Part shown: piece after piece, positions 39,603 through 48,478 of the stretch
Layout of the letters: the number at the start of each line of letters is the position of its first letter
How positions within the stretch are numbered: position 1 is the first letter of the stretch
Assembly: GCA_024401995.1 (NCBI GenBank)
Contig: JAKSJZ010000001.1
Span: 41,113-105,112 of the forward strand
Origin: Bacteroidales bacterium
Lineage (GTDB): Bacteria; Bacteroidota; Bacteroidia; Bacteroidales; UBA932
Direction: 5' to 3'
Length of the DNA stretch: 64,000 nt
Notes under the pieces: generated by a model
What the model saw: only the letters and a program-made list of their open reading frames with translations
Database searches by the model: none
What the model was told of the DNA's origin: nothing
Position numbers and translations under genes: made by a program

Positions 39603-39604
39603 TC

Positions 39605-39632
39605 AAAAAAGGCCATCCGGTTGGGGACGGCC
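39605..39632 (-). terminator. Intrinsic terminator after tonB
   Basis: On the minus strand GGCCGTCC (39625-39632) pairs with GGATGGCC (39611-39618), including one G-T pair, across a 6-nt loop. TTTTTT follows (39605-39610). It ends the tonB transcript just before hflX. Confidence 0.75.
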
Positions 39633-39653
39633 TTCGGTTATCTGTAAAAAAGA

Positions 39654-40340
39654 TTATCTAAGCTGGAAGATAACAGGGAAGGTATAGGTAACCTTAACCT
39701 TACGGTCTCTCTGCTTGCCGGGAGTCCACTTCGGAGAACTGGACACAACGCGGACGGCCTCCTTGTCAAGAGCGGGATCGACACCACGGAGAACCTTGAC
39801 ACCCGAAACTGCGCCGTCAGCACCTACGGTAAACTGAAGAACAACACGTCCCTGAACACCGTTTTCCTTCGCAATCTCAGGATAAACGAGCTTCTGGTTA
39901 ACCCATTTCGAGAAAGTGTTGGCATCACCACCCTGGAACTTGGGCTTCTCCTCCACGAGGGCGAAGGGAATGGCCTCTTCTTCTACAACCTCTTCCTGAA
40001 CTTCAACATAATCCTGAATCTCAACACCGAGATTGGCGTCATCTTCAAGGTTCACGATGGTTTCTTCAACCTTCACCTCGTCGTCGACGATATCAATCTG
40101 ATCTGACAAAACGGGAATCTTGGGCATTTCCGGGGGAGGTGGAGGAGTCTCCTGAGTAATGGGAACCATCTCTTCCTCAATGATTTCTTGATTTCCGGCA
40201 TCGAGAACGGCAGCTTTCTTCTCCTTTGAACTCCAGGAGAAGCCGGCCCACACAACCAGCAGGGCGATAATCAAGCCGATCTCGACGAAAATCACTCTCA
40301 AGTTCTCGAGATTTGCTTTAGGGGATTTCTTTATTTCCAT
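39654..40340 (-). CDS. TonB family energy transducer
   Basis: Protein of 228 aa that would transmit the proton-motive force to TonB-dependent receptors such as the SusC in this window. One N-terminal membrane helix (IGLIIALLVVWAGF), a short proline stretch (ETPPPPPEMP), an acidic Val/Glu-rich periplasmic linker, and a C-terminal TonB domain with YPEIAKENGVQGRVVLQFTV and KWTPGKQRDRKVKVTY. ATG at 40340 is used; a full promoter match lies at 40374-40404. No exbB/exbD genes are adjacent. Confidence 0.92.
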   Translation of the reverse strand: MEIKKSPKANLENLRVIFVEIGLIIALLVVWAGFSWSSKEKKAAVLDAGNQEIIEEEMVPITQETPPPPPEMPKIPVLSDQIDIVDDEVKVEETIVNLEDDANLGVEIQDYVEVQEEVVEEEAIPFALVEEKPKFQGGDANTFSKWVNQKLVYPEIAKENGVQGRVVLQFTVGADGAVSGVKVLRGVDPALDKEAVRVVSSSPKWTPGKQRDRKVKVTYTFPVIFQLR

Positions 40341-40373
40341 AATTGAATTTGAATTATTCTTTCGTTCAACCCC

Positions 40374-40404
40374 CAAAGGTAGGAAGAATAATTGCATTTA
40401 TCAA
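40374..40404 (-). promoter_or_regulatory. Bacteroidota-type promoter of tonB
   Basis: On the minus strand: TTG (40402-40404), 20 nt, TACCTTTG (40374-40381). It lies 33 bp upstream of the tonB ATG. A -7-like TAGATTTG for ybeY (40425-40432) lies on the opposite strand. Confidence 0.55.
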
Positions 40405-40449
40405 GATATTTTGAATATTAGTTGTAGATTTGCACAAATCAAAGGAAAT

Positions 40450-40878
40450 ATGGTAAGGTATTTCAACGAGGATATAAATTTTTTTCTGAAGGGTAAAGCG
40501 TTCAACAATATTTGGTTGAAGACGGTGGCGGAAAGCGAGGTGAGAAAACTCGGAGACATCAACGTCATATTCTGTTCGGACAATTATATCCTCGACGTGA
40601 ATATGAAATACCTCGGACACGACTATTTTACCGATATAATAACCTTCGATTATTGCGAAGGGAACAAACTCGTCGGAGACCTTTTCATCAGCATTGATTC
40701 CGTGCGGGAGAACGCCCGGTATTATGGGGTTGAATTCGAGGAGGAACTCAACAGGGTAATGGTACACGGCATACTTCACCTTATAGGATATGACGATCAT
40801 ACGGAGGAACAGGTTAAGGAGATGAGAGGCAAGGAGGACTATTATCTGGATATCAGGAAGCGGCTGGCGAATGGCTGA
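40450..40878 (+). CDS. ybeY: Endoribonuclease/rRNA maturation factor YbeY
   Basis: Metal-dependent RNase involved in 16S rRNA 3'-end maturation and ribosome quality control in species studied. The protein is 142 aa from the ATG at 40450. The zinc motif [12 protein letters not shown] is complete near the C-terminus. A -7 element TAGATTTG at 40425-40432 precedes it. Its end overlaps mnmG by 8 bp. Confidence 0.94.
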   Translation: MVRYFNEDINFFLKGKAFNNIWLKTVAESEVRKLGDINVIFCSDNYILDVNMKYLGHDYFTDIITFDYCEGNKLVGDLFISIDSVRENARYYGVEFEEELNRVMVHGILHLIGYDDHTEEQVKEMRGKEDYYLDIRKRLANG

Positions 40879-42730
40879 CAGGTATGACATAATAGTTGTC
40901 GGCGGCGGTCACGCGGGGTGCGAAGCCGCAATGGCTGCCGCAAATCTCGGTTCCAGGGTTCTTCTTATAACGATGGACATGCGCGGGTTTGCCAGAATGT
41001 CCTGCAACCCTGCGGTTGGCGGAATAGCCAAGGGACAGATAGTCAGGGAGATTGATGCTATGGGCGGATTCACCGGGATAGTGACGGACCGTTCCACGCT
41101 TCAATTCAGGATGCTTAACCGGTCGAAAGGGCCGGCGATGTGGAGTCCTCGGGCGCAGTGCGACAAAAGCGCGTTTTCGAGCAACTGGCGCCAGATACTC
41201 GAAAGTAATTGTAATATAAGTATTTACGCCGATTTGGCGACATCTTTCCTCTTTGAGAATTCAAAAATTGTCGGAGTGCGTACGAATACCGGGGCAATTT
41301 TTAACTCATGCGCGGTTATTCTGACGGCCGGGACGTTTCTTGGGGGAAAACTTTTTGTCGGCAGGACAGTGATGGATGGTGGGCGAATGGGAGAATTTTC
41401 ATCGAACGGTCTGACGGCCCAGCTCGTAAGTTTGGGCGCGAGGACCGGCAGGATGAAAACAGGTACGCCGCCAAGAATCGACATCAACTCCGTTGACTTG
41501 TCTGGGGCTCCGGTCCAGACAGGAGATGACAGTCCGGAGAGATTCTCTTTTCTGGATGAGCCGTCGACGATTCAGGCAGGAATGCCGCAACTTCCCTGTT
41601 ATATCTTTCATACCAGCGAGGAGGTGCACGAGGAACTTAGGAAAGGGTTCAAGGATTCACCCCTGTTGTCGGGGCTGATTACCGGAAAGGGACCGAGATA
41701 TTGTCCGAGCATAGAGGACAAGTTGCGGGTCTTTCCGGACAATCCGGCCCACCAGTTGTTTTTAGAGCCTCAAGGAAGAAATACGACGGAGTATTATCTC
41801 CAGGGCTTCTCTTCGTCGTTGCCGCTCGAGGTACAGCTTGCCGCACTGCATAAGATAAAAGGGCTTGAAAACGCACGAATTTTTCGTCCCGCATACGCCG
41901 TGGAGTACGATTACTTCGATCCCACACAGCTCCTGCCCAGTCTCGAACACAAAGAAATAGAGAATCTTTTTCTTGCGGGGCAGGTCAACGGTACTACCGG
42001 CTATGAGGAAGCCGCCGCCCAGGGACTTATGGCCGGGATAAACGCCCACAGAAAAATCAACGGGGAGTCCCCCGTTGTGCTCAAGAGAGACGAGGCATAC
42101 ATTGGTGTTCTGATAGACGATCTGGTTACAAAAGGAGTAAACGAGCCATACAGAATGTTTACCTCCCGGGCGGAATTCAGGATATTGCTCCGGCAGGACA
42201 ATGCGGATCGGCGGCTCACCGCGACGGCATACGAAATCGGCCTTGCCGATGAAAGCAGGATACGGCTTGTGGAAGAAAAGACTGCGGCAATTAACGAACT
42301 GAGCGAGTTTTGTGATGCGCAAAAAGTGAATCCGGGCGATGCTCTGACATATTTGGATTCAATCGGCGAGCCCGTGATTTCCGAGCCGAAGAGAATATCC
42401 GAACTTGTTTCCAGGCCGGGAGTAACCCTTGACAGGATTCTTGAAATTGTTCCACATAGAACAACGGCGCCGGATGTGGTTCAGGCCGTGGAGACGGAAA
42501 TCAAATATCGCGGGTATATAGACAGGGAAAGGCAACAGGCCGACAAAATGCGCAGAATGGAGAATCTCAGGATTCCTGCCGGATTCGACTTTGACAGGTT
42601 GCCCGGCCTGACGATTGAGGCAAGGCAGAAACTGAAGAAATATGCCCCCGAGACCATCGCACAAGCATCCAGAATATCCGGTGTGTCCCCTGCCGACATT
42701 TCCGTGCTTTTGGTCTGGTTCGGCCGATAG
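40871..42730 (+). CDS. mnmG: tRNA uridine-5-carboxymethylaminomethylation enzyme MnmG (GidA)
   Basis: FAD protein that with MnmE modifies the wobble uridine of several tRNAs. The length of 619 aa is typical. The dinucleotide-binding motif [16 protein letters not shown] is at the N-terminus. GidA signatures are [10 protein letters not shown] (here [10 protein letters not shown]) and [20 protein letters not shown]. It overlaps the upstream ybeY by 8 bp and converges on ruvA with a 14-bp gap. Confidence 0.97.
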   Translation: MADRYDIIVVGGGHAGCEAAMAAANLGSRVLLITMDMRGFARMSCNPAVGGIAKGQIVREIDAMGGFTGIVTDRSTLQFRMLNRSKGPAMWSPRAQCDKSAFSSNWRQILESNCNISIYADLATSFLFENSKIVGVRTNTGAIFNSCAVILTAGTFLGGKLFVGRTVMDGGRMGEFSSNGLTAQLVSLGARTGRMKTGTPPRIDINSVDLSGAPVQTGDDSPERFSFLDEPSTIQAGMPQLPCYIFHTSEEVHEELRKGFKDSPLLSGLITGKGPRYCPSIEDKLRVFPDNPAHQLFLEPQGRNTTEYYLQGFSSSLPLEVQLAALHKIKGLENARIFRPAYAVEYDYFDPTQLLPSLEHKEIENLFLAGQVNGTTGYEEAAAQGLMAGINAHRKINGESPVVLKRDEAYIGVLIDDLVTKGVNEPYRMFTSRAEFRILLRQDNADRRLTATAYEIGLADESRIRLVEEKTAAINELSEFCDAQKVNPGDALTYLDSIGEPVISEPKRISELVSRPGVTLDRILEIVPHRTTAPDVVQAVETEIKYRGYIDRERQQADKMRRMENLRIPAGFDFDRLPGLTIEARQKLKKYAPETIAQASRISGVSPADISVLLVWFGR

Positions 42731-42744
42731 TTACACGTGGAACA

Positions 42745-43338
42745 TTAAAGAATTTGTAGGGCGGCCTTGATGAGGTCTTCCACTTTTGCGGTAGGATTGA
42801 TCTTCAGAATGCTCTGCAGGGCCTTGGAAACATTGGGCTTGGCAAACCCGAGAAGTTGAAGTGCCGTAGCGGCTTCATCAACGGCCTTGTTTGTTTCGGC
42901 GGCAAAAAGAGCCGAGGAAACGCCGCCGTCCCCCTGAACAATTTTGTCTTTAAGTTCCAGAACAAGTCTTTGCGCACTCTTTGCGCCGAGACCTTTGACA
43001 CTTTGAATGCGTTTGATATCCTCGGCCAGCAGCGCCTCCGCGAATTCGTCGGGGCTGAAGGTGGAGAGAATCATACGCGCGGTAGCGGCGCCCATTCCCG
43101 AAACGGAGATGATTTTGCGGAAAAGTTCCCGTTCGGCCTGTCCGGCAAAGCCATAATCCACGAAAGAGCCGTCACGCGGGTTGGTCTGCTGCTGTATATA
43201 GATGGTTGCAGAGTCCTTCCCTTCCAGTTCCGCGTAGGTCTGGAGGGATATTTCCGTGGAATATCCTATGCCGTTGTTCTCAATCACTACCCTGGTGGGG
43301 GTGAGTACGGCGACTTTTCCGGAGATGTAGTCAATCAT
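42745..43338 (-). CDS. ruvA: Holliday junction branch migration protein RuvA
   Basis: Tetrameric junction-binding partner of RuvB. The protein is 197 aa from the ATG at 43338: MIDYISGKV opens the OB domain, the helix-hairpin-helix region includes VSGMGAATARMIL and VKGLGAKSAQRLVLELKDK, and domain III at the C-terminus binds RuvB. A minus-strand -7 element TAACTTTG is at 43360-43367. It stands alone, 7 kb from ruvB. Confidence 0.96.
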   Translation of the reverse strand: MIDYISGKVAVLTPTRVVIENNGIGYSTEISLQTYAELEGKDSATIYIQQQTNPRDGSFVDYGFAGQAERELFRKIISVSGMGAATARMILSTFSPDEFAEALLAEDIKRIQSVKGLGAKSAQRLVLELKDKIVQGDGGVSSALFAAETNKAVDEAATALQLLGFAKPNVSKALQSILKINPTAKVEDLIKAALQIL

Positions 43339-43475
43339 TTTTGTCGGGTTATATGTGGGCAAAGTTAACAATTTTGTTCAAACATTCACACGGAACGGAA
43401 CTTGGCCGTGGAAGAATGCTCTTTTGAAAATAACGCTGGATAGTTCCCCAAAATTGTGTAAATTTGTGGGAGTAT

Positions 43476-44681
43476 ATGGATTATCGCAAACAGTTCCCGC
43501 AGCTGGAGGAAAAGCCTTACGGAAAGCCGCTTGTCTATCTTGACAACGCGGCGACATCGCTCAGGCCGGAATGTGTCGTGCGCGCCTGGGAGGAGAACGC
43601 GTTCAGGAAGAACGCGAACATTCACCGGGCTGTCCATCATTTCTCTGCGGTGGCTACGGAGGCGTTTGAAAAAACGCGCGCCGACGTCGCGTCCTTCATC
43701 GGCGCCGGGCCGTCGGACCAGATAGTGTTCACTTCTGGTACAACGCAGGCAATCAATTTATTGTCAGCCACTTACGGAGATGTCGCCGTTGGTGAGGGGG
43801 ACAACGTGGTGGTCGGCGAGGAAGAACACCATTCCAACATTGTTCCCTGGCAGATGCTCTGCCGCAGAAAGGGTGCGCAACTACGGGTACTTCCGGTTGG
43901 TGAAGATGGGGCGATTGGACTGCAAGAACTTGATAATCTTATAGATAAGAGAACGCGACTGGTTACAGTTGCGCATGTTTCCAATGTGCTCGGGCTGGTT
44001 AATCCGATATCGGAGATGGCTGAAAGGTGTCATTCGCGGGGCGTACCTCTGCTGGTTGACGGCGCGCAGGGGATAGTTCACGAAAAGGTGGACGTAGGCG
44101 CGCTCGGATGCGACTTCTATGTTTTCTCCGGCCATAAGATATATGCCGCCCCGGGCACGGGGGTTTTGTATGCCCGGAAGGGACTGATGGAGGACCTGCC
44201 CCCATATATGGGCGGTGGAGAGATGATAGCGTCGGTTGGTTGGGAAAAGACGGAATACGAGCGCGCCCCCCGGCGTTTCGAGGCCGGCACGCAGAATTTC
44301 ACGTCCGTACCCACGTTGTCCCCCGCTTTGGAACTTGCCTCCCAAATGGGCCGGGGAGACCTTGACGGGATAACCGGATATATGCTGGAGGCTCTTGCCG
44401 GACGCAAGAGGGTTCATCTTTACGGAAAGCCCTCCCCGGCCGCGAGAAAGGTCCCGCTGTTTTCCATAACGGTTGACGGGGTTCATCACGAGGATATTGC
44501 CCTGATTCTGGACAAGATGGGGATAGCCGTCCGGTCCGGCCAGATGTGTGCGGAGCCGCTTATGCACCGGTTCGGGGTTGAAGGGATGCTCAGGGCGTCA
44601 TTTGCGCCCTACAACACCCTGGAGGAGGCGCAGTATTTCATCGAATCGCTTGACCGGGCGGTTGAAATGTTGTCAAGATGA
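43476..44681 (+). CDS. sufS: Cysteine desulfurase SufS
   Basis: PLP enzyme that takes sulfur from cysteine for Fe-S cluster assembly. The protein is 401 aa from the ATG at 43476. YLDNAATSLRP is at the N-terminus, the PLP lysine is in SGHKIYAAPGTGVLY, and the persulfide cysteine is in RSGQMCAEPLMHRFGV, the short-loop SufS type. A -7 element TAAATTTG is at 43459-43466. It overlaps sufE by 4 bp. The scaffold genes sufBCD are not nearby. Confidence 0.95.
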   Translation: MDYRKQFPQLEEKPYGKPLVYLDNAATSLRPECVVRAWEENAFRKNANIHRAVHHFSAVATEAFEKTRADVASFIGAGPSDQIVFTSGTTQAINLLSATYGDVAVGEGDNVVVGEEEHHSNIVPWQMLCRRKGAQLRVLPVGEDGAIGLQELDNLIDKRTRLVTVAHVSNVLGLVNPISEMAERCHSRGVPLLVDGAQGIVHEKVDVGALGCDFYVFSGHKIYAAPGTGVLYARKGLMEDLPPYMGGGEMIASVGWEKTEYERAPRRFEAGTQNFTSVPTLSPALELASQMGRGDLDGITGYMLEALAGRKRVHLYGKPSPAARKVPLFSITVDGVHHEDIALILDKMGIAVRSGQMCAEPLMHRFGVEGMLRASFAPYNTLEEAQYFIESLDRAVEMLSR

Positions 44682-45106
44682 GTATAGAAGAAGCAAAGGC
44701 TGCCATAGTGGAAGAGTTGCTGATGTATGACGACTGGCTTGACCGGTACGAGTACATCATTTCGTTGGGGAAAGACCTTCCCGGGCTTACGGATGACAGA
44801 AAGACGGAGGACAGACTGATAAAGGGTTGTCAGTCGAGGGTTTGGCTGGATTCGAGAAGGGAAGGGTCGCGCCTTTTTTTTGATGCGGATTCGGATGCAT
44901 TGATAACCAGGGGGATAATTGCGATGCTGATACGGGTTTATTCCGGGCAGGAAGCGGCGGAGATTGCTTCCGATGACTTCCTTTTCGTGAAACGGACGGG
45001 GCTTGTGGACAACCTCTCCCCCACCCGGGCGAACGGCCTGGCATCAATGATATCGACAATACGCGGCATAGCGGCGGAAGCAGCCGGTGAAGATGGAGGA
45101 AGATAA
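44678..45106 (+). CDS. sufE: Sulfur acceptor protein SufE
   Basis: Accepts the persulfide from SufS and stimulates it. The protein is 142 aa. The acceptor cysteine is C51 in IKGCQSRVWL, the same position as in E. coli SufE. The start overlaps the sufS stop by 4 bp, and its end overlaps the MIP18 gene by 14 bp. Confidence 0.94.
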   Translation: MSIEEAKAAIVEELLMYDDWLDRYEYIISLGKDLPGLTDDRKTEDRLIKGCQSRVWLDSRREGSRLFFDADSDALITRGIIAMLIRVYSGQEAAEIASDDFLFVKRTGLVDNLSPTRANGLASMISTIRGIAAEAAGEDGGR

Positions 45107-45470
45107 CAAGATATTGAGCGCTGAGGACGTCAGGGAGCTCGCCCCCCTGTATGACGCGGTCGTACTTGCAATCAAGCAGGTTTACGACCCCGAAATACCG
45201 GTCAATGTCTATGACCTGGGGCTTATCTACGAACTCAACATAGACAAGAACCGCTTTGTAAGAATCAAGATGACTTTTACGGCGCCCACGTGCCCGATGG
45301 CCGACGAGGTCTTGGCGCAGGTGAAAGGCGAGGTGGAGAAGACGCCGGGAGTGACCGGATGCGAGATAAAGCTTGTATTCGATCCCGTCTGGGACCAAAG
45401 TATGCTTTCGGAGGAGGCGAGGATAGCGCTCGGGTTCGACGTAGAGGAGGAGGAACCTTCCGATGAATGA
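45093..45470 (+). CDS. MIP18 family (DUF59) Fe-S assembly protein
   Basis: Protein of 125 aa. DPEIPVNVYDLGLIYE and MTFTAPTCPMADEV are the two conserved blocks of the MIP18/PaaD/SufT domain, including the invariant cysteine. Family members help deliver Fe-S clusters to target proteins; location after sufSE supports that role. The ATG at 45093 is used rather than GTG at 45087. It overlaps folK by 8 bp. Confidence 0.9.
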   Translation: MEEDNKILSAEDVRELAPLYDAVVLAIKQVYDPEIPVNVYDLGLIYELNIDKNRFVRIKMTFTAPTCPMADEVLAQVKGEVEKTPGVTGCEIKLVFDPVWDQSMLSEEARIALGFDVEEEEPSDE

Positions 45471-45891
45471 TGTTTACCTTGCTCTCGGGAGCAACCTCGG
45501 AGACAGGAAAGGAAACCTTGAAAAGGCCCTGGCGTACCTGGACGGGCTGGTTGGAGAGCGCCTGCGCGAGTCTTCCGTGATGGAGACGGAGGCTTTCGGG
45601 TTTGAGGGGGCGCCGTTCCTCAATATGGTGGCTGCATACCGTACGGCGTTGACGCCCCGGGAGCTGCTGGCGGCCTGCAAGAAAGTGGAGGCGCAGCTTG
45701 GACGAAAGCCGGGAGAGGCGGAATATGACGCTTCGGGCAGACGGATATATCACGACAGGCCGATAGATGTCGACATACTGCTTTTCGGCGATATGCACAT
45801 CACGGAGGAGGGGCTTGTGATACCCCATCCGGGGCTTCGTGACAGGGCTTTTTTCAGGGAGCCGATGAATGAGATATATGAGAAAGATTGA
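45463..45891 (+). CDS. folK: 2-amino-4-hydroxy-6-hydroxymethyldihydropteridine pyrophosphokinase
   Basis: Transfers pyrophosphate from ATP to the pterin precursor in folate synthesis. The protein is 142 aa. ALGSNLGDRKGNL is at the N-terminus, and the catalytic signature HDRPIDVDILLFGD and PHPGLRDRAF follow. It overlaps the MIP18 gene; the glyS -7 element overlaps its stop codon. Confidence 0.95.
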   Translation: MNDVYLALGSNLGDRKGNLEKALAYLDGLVGERLRESSVMETEAFGFEGAPFLNMVAAYRTALTPRELLAACKKVEAQLGRKPGEAEYDASGRRIYHDRPIDVDILLFGDMHITEEGLVIPHPGLRDRAFFREPMNEIYEKD

Positions 45892-45923
45892 CTATATTTG
45901 TGAATGTTAGAAATACAAGGACA

Positions 45924-47462
45924 ATGACACAGGACGAACTTTTCAAGATACTCGTGGCGCATTGCAAGGAGTATGGATTCATTTTCCCGTCGAGTGAGAT
46001 TTATGACGGCCTGGCGGCGGTTTATGACTATGGACAGATGGGCGTCGAACTCAAGAACAACATAAAGCAGTACTGGTGGAACGCGATGACGCGGCTCAAC
46101 GGCAATATCGTCGGCATAGACTCCTGCATCTTCATGCATCCCCGTATCTGGGAGGCGTCCGGCCACGTGTCGGCGTTCAACGATCCCCTTATCGACAACA
46201 AGGATTCGAAGAAAAGGTATCGTGCGGACGTGCTTATTGAGGACTATCTTGCGAAAATCGAGGAGAAGATATCCAAGGAGGTCGAGAAGGGACGCAGGAA
46301 GTTCGGCGACGCCTTCAACGAGGAGCAGTTCCGCGCGACCAACCCCAACGTGCTGCGCGAAAAGGCGAAATATGACGAGGTACACGGCCGTTTTCTGAAG
46401 GCCGAGCAGGAAAACGATCTCGAGGAATACCGTCGGATAATAGTTGACTGCGGCATAGTCTGCCCGGTCAGCGGGACCTGCAACTGGACGGACGTCCGGC
46501 AGTTCAACCTTATGTTCCAGACGTCGATGGGCAGCACGTCCGAGGGTGCGAACACGATATATCTGCGTCCCGAGACGGCGCAGGGCATATTTGTCAACTA
46601 TCTTAACGTGCAGAAGACCGGAAGGATGAAGATACCGTTCGGTATAGCCCAGATAGGCAAGGCGTTCCGCAACGAGATAGTGGCGCGGCAGTTCATTTTC
46701 AGGATGAGGGAGTTCGAGCAGATGGAGATGCAGTTCTTCATCAAGCCCGGGACAGAGATGGAATGGTTCGCAAAGTGGAAGGAGCAGAGGATGAAGTGGC
46801 ACGTCAATATGGGGATGGGTGCGGAGAATTACAGGTTCCACGACCACGAGAAGCTGGCGCATTACGCCAACGCTGCGACAGATATAGAGTTCAACTTCCC
46901 CTTCGGCTTCAAGGAACTGGAGGGCGTCCACAGCCGTACCGGCTTCGACCTGGGCAATCATCAGAAGTATTCCGGCAAGAAGATAGAATATTTCGACCCG
47001 GAAGAAGGCCAGGCCTATACCCCGTATGTCATCGAAACGTCCATAGGTGTCGACAGGATGGTTCTCGCGGTGCTTTCGCACTCCTACAGGGAGGAGCAGC
47101 TCGAGGGCGGCGATTCAAGGGTGGTGCTTTCGATTCCGGCCCCTTTGGCGCCCGTAAAGGCTGCCGTGCTCCCGTTGGTCAAGAAGGACGGTCTTCCCGA
47201 ACTTGCGCAACGGATAATGCACGACCTGCAGTTCGATTTCAACTGTCAGTATGAGGAAAAGGATTCGATAGGCAAGCGTTATCGCAGGCAGGACGCCATC
47301 GGTACCCCGTTCTGCATAACGGTTGACCACGACTCGCTTGAGGACCGCTGCGTTACGGTGCGCGACAGGGACACGATGGCCCAGGAGCGCGTGCCGATAG
47401 ACAAGCTTCACGAGTTGATAGACAGGAAAGTGAACCTGAATAACCTTCTCCGCAATCTGTAA
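45924..47462 (+). CDS. glyS: Glycine--tRNA ligase (homodimeric class II)
   Basis: Charges tRNA-Gly. The protein is 512 aa from the ATG at 45924 (MTQDELFKILVAHCKEYGF). This is the alpha2 type, not the alpha2beta2 GlyQ/GlyS type. Seen: YDYGQMGVELKNN, EYRRIIVDCGIVCPVSGTCN, motif 2 region GKAFRNEIVARQFIFR, motif 3 region IETSIGVDRM, and a C-terminal anticodon-binding domain. A -7 element TATATTTG is at 45893-45900. The stop overlaps the next start by 1 bp (TAATG). A tRNA-Gly gene is at 58.2 kb. Confidence 0.96.
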   Translation: MTQDELFKILVAHCKEYGFIFPSSEIYDGLAAVYDYGQMGVELKNNIKQYWWNAMTRLNGNIVGIDSCIFMHPRIWEASGHVSAFNDPLIDNKDSKKRYRADVLIEDYLAKIEEKISKEVEKGRRKFGDAFNEEQFRATNPNVLREKAKYDEVHGRFLKAEQENDLEEYRRIIVDCGIVCPVSGTCNWTDVRQFNLMFQTSMGSTSEGANTIYLRPETAQGIFVNYLNVQKTGRMKIPFGIAQIGKAFRNEIVARQFIFRMREFEQMEMQFFIKPGTEMEWFAKWKEQRMKWHVNMGMGAENYRFHDHEKLAHYANAATDIEFNFPFGFKELEGVHSRTGFDLGNHQKYSGKKIEYFDPEEGQAYTPYVIETSIGVDRMVLAVLSHSYREEQLEGGDSRVVLSIPAPLAPVKAAVLPLVKKDGLPELAQRIMHDLQFDFNCQYEEKDSIGKRYRRQDAIGTPFCITVDHDSLEDRCVTVRDRDTMAQERVPIDKLHELIDRKVNLNNLLRNL

Positions 47463-48475
47463 TGGCGACGTTTGCAGATTTGGGTCGGGTGGAGGCTGTC
47501 CGCCAGCTTTTCGAAGGTACCGGATATTCACCCTTCGGAGAGCCCCTGTTCCATATGACGAAGGCCGGGGATGCGGCCACCACTGCGGCGGTCACAATGC
47601 TGGAAGGCATTGATTTCGATCTTGTGTACTTCCCGCTGAAGCATCTCGGTTACAAGGCGGTCATAGCGGTGACAGGCGAACTGTATGCCGTGCTGGCGTG
47701 CCCGGAGACCCTGACCGTAAGGCTGGGGATTTCGTCGAAACTGGATTTTGAGCAGACCGGGGAACTGTGGGGAGGAATCGTTGCGGCGGCGAAGGAGCAC
47801 GGGTACAAGAGCCTGGGTCTCGAACTGCAACCATCGAAGACCGGCCTGTGCATCAGCCTGGCTGCCGGCGGCCGTTGCGGTGGGCAGACCTGTGGGGCGC
47901 GCCCCAAGGCACAAAGCAAGGATCTTGTATGCATTTCGGGAAGCCTCGGCGCCGCATACCTGGGACAAAGAGTCCTGGAGAGCGAGAAACAGAATTTTGA
48001 CAGGGGGAGCCTGCAGCAGGACAGGATAGAGAAATACAAAATGCTGGTCGGCGCATATCTCAAGCCGGAGATGGCCGCCGGAATACTGAATCAGCTGGAA
48101 GATGCGGAAATATGCCCGTCTTTCGGTTATTTCATAAACAGGGGACTTGCGGATGCAGTCCTGAGGCTGCGTCGGGACAGCGGTCTGGGCGTGAAGGTAT
48201 ATGCCGACAAGATACCGTTCGAAGGGGGAAGTTTCGAACTCGGAAAGGAGATGGACATTGACCCGGTATCGGCGGCGATGAACGGCGGCGACGACTTCCG
48301 GCTTCTGTTCACCATACCGATTCTTCAGATGGAGAAGTTCCGGCACGATTTTCAGACGTTTGACATCATCGGTCATCTCGCACAACCCGAGGCGGGGGCG
48401 GTGCTCGTCACCCCGGAAGGGTTGGAGATGCCCGTTTCGGCACAGGGCTGGCCGGCAGAAACGAAAGGGGAATAG
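47462..48475 (+). CDS. ThiL-like AIR-synthase-related protein, degenerate metal site
   Basis: Protein of 337 aa resembling thiamine-monophosphate kinase in its N-terminal half: FDLVYFPLKHLGYKAVIAV matches the segment after the first metal site. The acidic residues that hold Mg-ATP in ThiL are altered. GDDAA is GDAA (36-39), the SD pair becomes TG within AVTGELYAV (69-77), and GGDTT is replaced by ELQPS (121-125). The C-terminal NGGDDFRLLFT (274-284) is close to the family's GGEDYELLF. It may be a ThiL paralog with another role, or an inactive one. It starts inside the glyS stop codon and ends 3 bp before dnaE. Confidence 0.65.
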   Translation: MATFADLGRVEAVRQLFEGTGYSPFGEPLFHMTKAGDAATTAAVTMLEGIDFDLVYFPLKHLGYKAVIAVTGELYAVLACPETLTVRLGISSKLDFEQTGELWGGIVAAAKEHGYKSLGLELQPSKTGLCISLAAGGRCGGQTCGARPKAQSKDLVCISGSLGAAYLGQRVLESEKQNFDRGSLQQDRIEKYKMLVGAYLKPEMAAGILNQLEDAEICPSFGYFINRGLADAVLRLRRDSGLGVKVYADKIPFEGGSFELGKEMDIDPVSAAMNGGDDFRLLFTIPILQMEKFRHDFQTFDIIGHLAQPEAGAVLVTPEGLEMPVSAQGWPAETKGE

Positions 48476-48478
48476 GAG

